Shown piece after piece: positions 6,970 through 10,981 of a stretch of 10,981 nucleotides of DNA. The DNA comes from CAZAQS01 sp964486825. GTDB taxonomy: Bacteria; Chloroflexota; Anaerolineae; Anaerolineales; UBA4823. Position 1 is the first letter of the stretch. Every line of letters begins with the position of its first letter. A program made the position numbers and the translations under genes. Below the pieces are notes generated by a model. That model saw only the letters and a list, made by a program, of their open reading frames with translations. It made no database searches and was not told where the DNA came from. The stretch covers positions 1 through 10,981 of the forward strand of contig CAZAQS010000152.1 in assembly GCA_964486825.1 (NCBI GenBank), given 5' to 3'.

Positions 6970-9799
6970 TGAATGGACCTCCATTGCCGCCGTGTAATTT
7001 AATCGTCCCTTTCGGAATATCCAACGCTTCGGCTAACTCCTGTACTGCAGTCTGGAGGATGATATCCAAATTTGTAGAAGAGCGTACCTTGGAAGTGATC
7101 TCAGATATCTGGCGTTCCCTTTGCGCCCGGCGCTCGATCTGGTCGAAGACCCTCGCTACGTCGATTGCAGTTGTTATTTGCAGGCTGACCTGATCCATCA
7201 GGCGCAGGTCCTCCTCTCCGAAACGTCTCTCGGGATCACTAATGTTGAGCATAATAATGCCCAACATCTCACCCCTGGTAGACATCGGGATGAAGACCTG
7301 TGTAACGGAGCTCAAGACTTCCAGGATTTCACCGAAATCGCCTTGCATTGTCTCCGGATCTTGCCCATAAGCTATACTGGTTTTTCGACTTTGAATGCAC
7401 TCCTGCAATATGCGTACGTCTTCCAGAAGTACTTTTCTTCCCAGTAGTTGGTGAGCCGGTGCTTCAGAGGTAGATGAGCTCGCTACCAGGCTCCCTGAAT
7501 GCCGGCCTGGGTCGAACAGAATCACTCCGCAGTGATCAACATCGAAGCCCTCGCGAATTCGTGCTGTGATATCCTCGAACAGGTCCTCCAGGTTGACATG
7601 CGAGGCGGCTGCCGCGGTAATTTCCTGCAGCAGCTTAAGTTGTTCCGAGCGTAGTTTTGTTTCCTCGATCAGGCGGACGTTATCCAACGCCAGAGACAGG
7701 CGTTCAGTTATCTCTTCATAGAATGCTACCGCTTCTGGAGCAGGCCCCTGGCCTTCGAATTCTATATTGAGGACTCCTAAGGCCTGGCCTCTCAGTTTCA
7801 TCGGGATTGCCAGGCTACTGCGCTTCAATTTGCCTGCTGGTCCGACCTCTTCTTTATTCAGGATACTCTTCTGCATTTTCAAAGCTTCGTTTGCCTGGGA
7901 GGAGAGAGCCACGGCAGGTTCTGGTTGCAATCCCCGGTAACGTAAGCCACGCACGCGTCCGGTGCGTTGGAAGAAACTCTGCCATGTCTCTTGAGTGTAA
8001 TGCCCGTAAGCAGATTCTAGCTCGCGTACGGTCGTCTGCATCTCATGGATCAAGCGCATATTTTCAACCGCAACCGCCAGTTGGTCTGTCATCGTTTGCA
8101 GGATTTCAATGCTTTCCGAATCGAAATCGTTCTCACTCGTGCTATACAAGTTCAGTACACCGGTAACCCGCTCACCTACTTTTAGCGGTAGGGCTGCCTT
8201 GCTGTTTGCGTCTGGTAATAGTGGGTTGTTGAAAAGAGCGCTTTCCGATTCCCTGTTGAATGCCACTCTCGGCCGCCCATTCAGCGCCGCGGCTCCAACC
8301 ACACTGCTCTCGTTTACCTTGCTCCTGTACCCGCCCTCTACCATCTGTTGCCCGCCAACTCCGGTCGCAGCCTTCAATACGGCTTCTTCTCCGCGTTCAT
8401 CCAACAAGTAGAATGCGACCTGATAAAAGCTGAACCGTTCCCATATCAGCAGGGCTGCCTTGCTCAATAACTCGTCCAGATCGCTTGACCGGCTGGCATC
8501 CCGCGCCACTTGAGCTGCCAGCCTGAGCTGTAACGATCGCTTTTCCAGTTCACGCGTTCTTTCTGCGACGCGTTCTTCGAGAGCTCCGATCAGGCTTCTC
8601 AACTGGAACGTCATGCTATTGAAAGCATAAGCCAAAGCCCCGATCTCGTCCGCCTGCTCTATCTGGGCTGTCAGGCTTAAATTGCCTGCTGCAATTTGCT
8701 CGGCTGTCTCAGACAGCTTTCCAATTGGACGGGTGATGTAGCGGGAAGCCGCCAGGGCGATCAGGATAGCTATCAAGACCGCGCCAGCAGCGGTAATAGA
8801 ATGGGCGATCAGGGTGGCGTAAGTCGTCTTCAACGCTTCGCTTCGATATTGTTCTGTCAAAAGCCCCATCTGAAGCCCTGGCAGCCAGCGGTAAACGCCT
8901 ATGATGGGCACTCCCCGGTACCCGTTGTAAAGTCCCGAACCTATCGATTTTTCGCCCAAAACCCGGTTGACGGTTTCCGAATAGAAATAGGTTTCATGGG
9001 GGCTTGACCCTTCAAAACGAGAGGGCGTCAGGATGATATGGTTTTCGGTGATCAAATAGATCTCACCCGTCTCACCCAATCCGGCTTGTTGGAGCATAAT
9101 CTCATTTAGCAAGGCCAGGTTTACCCGTCCTGCTAATACACCTAAAGTTTCCCCATTGATATTGCGTACCGGGCTCGCCGCCACCATGGTAATCCGGCCC
9201 AAATCCTCGGAACGGTAGGCCGGTGAAAGGAAGGTCTCTTGCATACCTTGCTGAAAATAAGCCTGGCTTCTCTTGTCCTTCCCTTCCAGGGCGTTGTTTG
9301 TCGAGACGACCACTTTACCATCTGGACTGATCAAAAAGATCTCTTCGAAGGTGCCAGAGGTATTAAGGCTTTTAAGATATCCCTCTTTTATCCCCGTGTA
9401 GACTTGCGTATATTCTTCATCTGTTATCGATTCGTCTTGAACCAGCTTTTCGATCATCCAAACCTGTTCCGGCTGAGTCTGGATCGCAGTGATCATCTCC
9501 AAATGATGCTGGATACTCTGCAGCCAGGCTTCGATCTTGGCCTCTTTCAACTCAGAGACCGCTTCCAATTGGCGAATGACCTGTCCCTGCCCGCTTTCTG
9601 TTACCAGGATTCCTACTACACCGCTGGTGATTATGACCGGCATAAGCGCCAGCAAAATAAAGGTCAAGATCAGGCGTTTGCGGAGGGAGTTGCTCTTTTG
9701 AAAGCTCGTGCTTTTCCCCGGCTCAATCCCATTCAGGCTGGAGCGGTTTTTTTTGAATGAATACCGGAATGGGGAAGTGCGTTTTCCTGAGGCGCTCAT
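6962..9799 (-). CDS. dCache-HAMP-multi-GAF membrane sensor without kinase domain
   Basis: A 945-residue transmembrane sensor. A basic cytoplasmic tail (1-41) is followed by a first membrane helix (42-66) and an extracytoplasmic region of about 260 residues (70-330). That region has dCache-like features: IFLISPDGKVVVSTN at 154-168, AASPVRNINGETLGVLAGRV at 207-226, and a second lobe with YNGYRGVPIIGVYRWLPGLQ at 291-310. A second helix (331-351), HAMP (352-404) and coiled coil (403-430) lead into GAF (430-585), a spacer plus half-GAF (597-712) and a further GAF (715-890). The tail (896-936) resembles those of the neighbouring sensors. Cache domains bind small molecules outside the cell; I do not see the classical amino-acid-binding motif, so the ligand is unknown. 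There is no catalytic output domain. The start is the ATG at 9799, one base into the upstream stop codon (TGATG), with GGAGG 6 nt before it. A TTG one codon earlier is too close to that site. An A8 run in codons 15-18 (9747-9754) is notable but does not break the frame. Confidence 0.93.
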   Translation of the reverse strand: MSASGKRTSPFRYSFKKNRSSLNGIEPGKSTSFQKSNSLRKRLILTFILLALMPVIITSGVVGILVTESGQGQVIRQLEAVSELKEAKIEAWLQSIQHHLEMITAIQTQPEQVWMIEKLVQDESITDEEYTQVYTGIKEGYLKSLNTSGTFEEIFLISPDGKVVVSTNNALEGKDKRSQAYFQQGMQETFLSPAYRSEDLGRITMVAASPVRNINGETLGVLAGRVNLALLNEIMLQQAGLGETGEIYLITENHIILTPSRFEGSSPHETYFYSETVNRVLGEKSIGSGLYNGYRGVPIIGVYRWLPGLQMGLLTEQYRSEALKTTYATLIAHSITAAGAVLIAILIALAASRYITRPIGKLSETAEQIAAGNLSLTAQIEQADEIGALAYAFNSMTFQLRSLIGALEERVAERTRELEKRSLQLRLAAQVARDASRSSDLDELLSKAALLIWERFSFYQVAFYLLDERGEEAVLKAATGVGGQQMVEGGYRSKVNESSVVGAAALNGRPRVAFNRESESALFNNPLLPDANSKAALPLKVGERVTGVLNLYSTSENDFDSESIEILQTMTDQLAVAVENMRLIHEMQTTVRELESAYGHYTQETWQSFFQRTGRVRGLRYRGLQPEPAVALSSQANEALKMQKSILNKEEVGPAGKLKRSSLAIPMKLRGQALGVLNIEFEGQGPAPEAVAFYEEITERLSLALDNVRLIEETKLRSEQLKLLQEITAAAASHVNLEDLFEDITARIREGFDVDHCGVILFDPGRHSGSLVASSSTSEAPAHQLLGRKVLLEDVRILQECIQSRKTSIAYGQDPETMQGDFGEILEVLSSVTQVFIPMSTRGEMLGIIMLNISDPERRFGEEDLRLMDQVSLQITTAIDVARVFDQIERRAQRERQISEITSKVRSSTNLDIILQTAVQELAEALDIPKGTIKLHGGNGGPFNE
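6978..6982 (-). promoter_or_regulatory. Ribosome binding site that sets the start of the hairpin sensor
   Basis: The minus strand reads GGAGG with an 8-nt spacer to the ATG at 6969. It lies within the last codons of the upstream dCache sensor, whose stop is at 6962-6964. It decides the start in favour of 6969 over 6984. Confidence 0.7.
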
Positions 9800-10981
9800 C
9801 AATTGCCTCCCCTCCGGTTTGGATTGTTTTCTTGTATGCCTGTATCGGTTTCGCCTGCTGTAAAAGCTTCAGGCGGCCCGACATAAATGGACACCTCAGA
9901 TACATTGGGCATTTGCCAGAGTTGTGAAAGCGCCGATTCAACCAAAGTATTAAAATCCAGGGATTGGTTGAAACGGGAAATGATCTGGTTGAGGGTTTCC
10001 TCACGGAAGGCAAGTGAACGGGTTTCTTCGAAGATGCGGGCGCTTTCCAAAGCCAGGCTGATGCGATCTGATATCGCTGCGATAAAGTCAGCTTCTTCCG
10101 CGCTGACTTCCTCCTGTTCGGGCCATACTTCCAGGACTCCGATCTTTCGCCCACGTACTTCCAGGGGCCTGCTTATGGGTGGGAGATCGTTCGGCGATTC
10201 AGGTTTTTGGCGGCCCCCATTTAGCGGCATGGGTATTGCCCGCAGCCCGGAAGAGTCGATCTGATAGCCTGCTACGCTACGTGTATTCTTGAGGCTTTCC
10301 CAGGCATCCAGGTTGTATAACCCGTACAGCATTTGCATCTGTTGCAGGTTTTCCTGGGCCTCTTTCAGCAACCTGGCATTTTGAATGGCAACTGCTAGCT
10401 GGTCGGCCATAATTTGCAGGATGGTGATATCTTCCTGATCGAATGCAGCCGCCTGCTTCGATTGGACATCCAGAACACCGATTACAGTATCACCAGCCCT
10501 CAATGGCAAGCCCATTTCAGAACGCGTCTCGGGCAAGATAGGGTTTTTGAAGTGTACAGCATCTTCGCCTACGTCCAAGGAAATACGCGGCTCTCCCGTA
10601 CCAGATACGAACCCTACGATGCCTTCCTGCCCTACTTTGAGCTTGTGACCTCTTTCCAACATGGTTTGCCCTGCCTCCCCGGTTGCAGAGCGTAGAACGG
10701 CGTATTCCCTGGCATCATCCAGGAGGAAGATACCAGAATGATAAAATCCGAACCGGTCACGAACCAGGTTCACAGCTCTGTTGAGCAGCACATCAAGCAC
10801 CTGGCTGGTTGCAGCATCTCGGGCGACCTCTGCCGCCACCTGCACCTGGTTAGAGCGGCGCTCGAGGTCGTGAGTGCGCTCCGATACGCGTTGCTCCAGC
10901 TCCGCAAATCCCTCGTGAAGCCGTTCAGCCATGTCTTTGAATGCTAACGCAAGAAGACCGATCTCGTCATTTTCAACCACC
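9799..10981 (-). CDS. HAMP-GAF sensor without visible kinase domain, 5' end outside the window
   Basis: The last 393 codons of a third sensor of the same family. The visible part opens inside the final helix of a HAMP domain (NDEIGLLALAFKDMAERL), so a membrane segment and input domain almost certainly lie beyond base 10981. The GTG at the edge is an internal valine codon, not a start. After a coiled coil (20-50, counted from the edge) comes a GAF (50-205) with GEPRISLDVGEDA and LPETRSE. A spacer with YGLYNLDAW...GYQ (219-240), a half-GAF (270-318) and a GAF-like helical tail (326-368) follow, then a short polar end. No HisKA, HATPase or other catalytic domain is present in the C-terminal part, where it would be expected. 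It is closely related to the GAF sensor at 6969-5371 and, less closely, to the dCache sensor directly downstream. Its stop codon overlaps the ATG of that gene. Confidence 0.9.
   Translation of the reverse strand, partial: VVENDEIGLLALAFKDMAERLHEGFAELEQRVSERTHDLERRSNQVQVAAEVARDAATSQVLDVLLNRAVNLVRDRFGFYHSGIFLLDDAREYAVLRSATGEAGQTMLERGHKLKVGQEGIVGFVSGTGEPRISLDVGEDAVHFKNPILPETRSEMGLPLRAGDTVIGVLDVQSKQAAAFDQEDITILQIMADQLAVAIQNARLLKEAQENLQQMQMLYGLYNLDAWESLKNTRSVAGYQIDSSGLRAIPMPLNGGRQKPESPNDLPPISRPLEVRGRKIGVLEVWPEQEEVSAEEADFIAAISDRISLALESARIFEETRSLAFREETLNQIISRFNQSLDFNTLVESALSQLWQMPNVSEVSIYVGPPEAFTAGETDTGIQENNPNRRGGN
9806..9810 (-). promoter_or_regulatory. Ribosome binding site of the dCache sensor
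   Basis: The minus strand reads GGAGG, then CAATTG, then the ATG at 9799. It sits in the last codons of the upstream sensor, whose TGA (9799-9801) shares one base with this ATG. The arrangement is typical of termination-reinitiation coupling. Confidence 0.7.

Noticed and set aside
9747..9754. A8 run containing an in-frame A-AAA-AAC heptamer, a possible -1 frameshift site
   Set aside because: A shift here would end after seven more codons near the N-terminus, leaving a tiny peptide, and no stimulating structure is evident. It may only be an error-prone homopolymer.
9723..10154. Minus-strand frame of 143 codons over the junction of the two upstream sensors
   Set aside because: It runs in another frame through the GAF-coding ends of both sensors; composition is low-quality, Lys/Arg/Ser-rich, with no domain.

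Overview
The window is one strand of an uninterrupted, tightly packed sensory operon, read right to left (minus strand). The proteins are rich in GAF domains of the kind found in large signalling proteins of Chloroflexota, class Anaerolineae: repeated GAF cores with a GEPR...DVGEDA...LPETRSE pattern, a HisKA/HATPase/receiver hybrid kinase, and a KGGVAKTT-type ParA ATPase. That assignment rests on family resemblance recalled from memory, not on a search. The left end carries an inverted Illumina adapter sequence (bases 1-49), so the window is probably the end of a short-read assembly contig, and the leftmost gene is cut there by an artefact.

Layout in order of transcription: (1) 10981-9799, a HAMP-GAF sensor whose N-terminus lies outside the window. 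(2) 9799-6962, a membrane sensor with an extracytoplasmic dCache-like domain, HAMP and three GAF-type units. (3) 6969-5371, a second membrane sensor with a two-helix hairpin and almost no external loop, then HAMP and GAF units. (4) 5363-4584, an orphan ParA/Soj-like ATPase. (5) 4615-539, a 1358-residue soluble hybrid histidine kinase with PAS, several GAF domains, HisKA, HATPase, a degenerate receiver and a stub of a second receiver. (6) 497-50, the first 149 codons of a threonine-synthase-like PLP enzyme. Junctions are a 1-nt overlap, an 8-nt overlap, a 7-nt gap, a 32-nt overlap and a 41-nt gap. No stretch longer than 41 bases lacks a gene, and no promoter or genuine terminator is visible.

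The most interesting point is the division of labour. The two complete upstream sensors have membrane anchors and GAF domains but no kinase, and the third shows none in its visible part. The only kinase has no membrane segment. A ParA ATPase lies between them and overlaps the kinase gene. This suggests a split sensory complex in which membrane inputs are passed to a shared soluble kinase, possibly with ParA-dependent positioning. That is inference. The three sensors also share a half-GAF module with a Tyr/Trp/Gly signature and a similar C-terminal helical tail, which could be docking surfaces.
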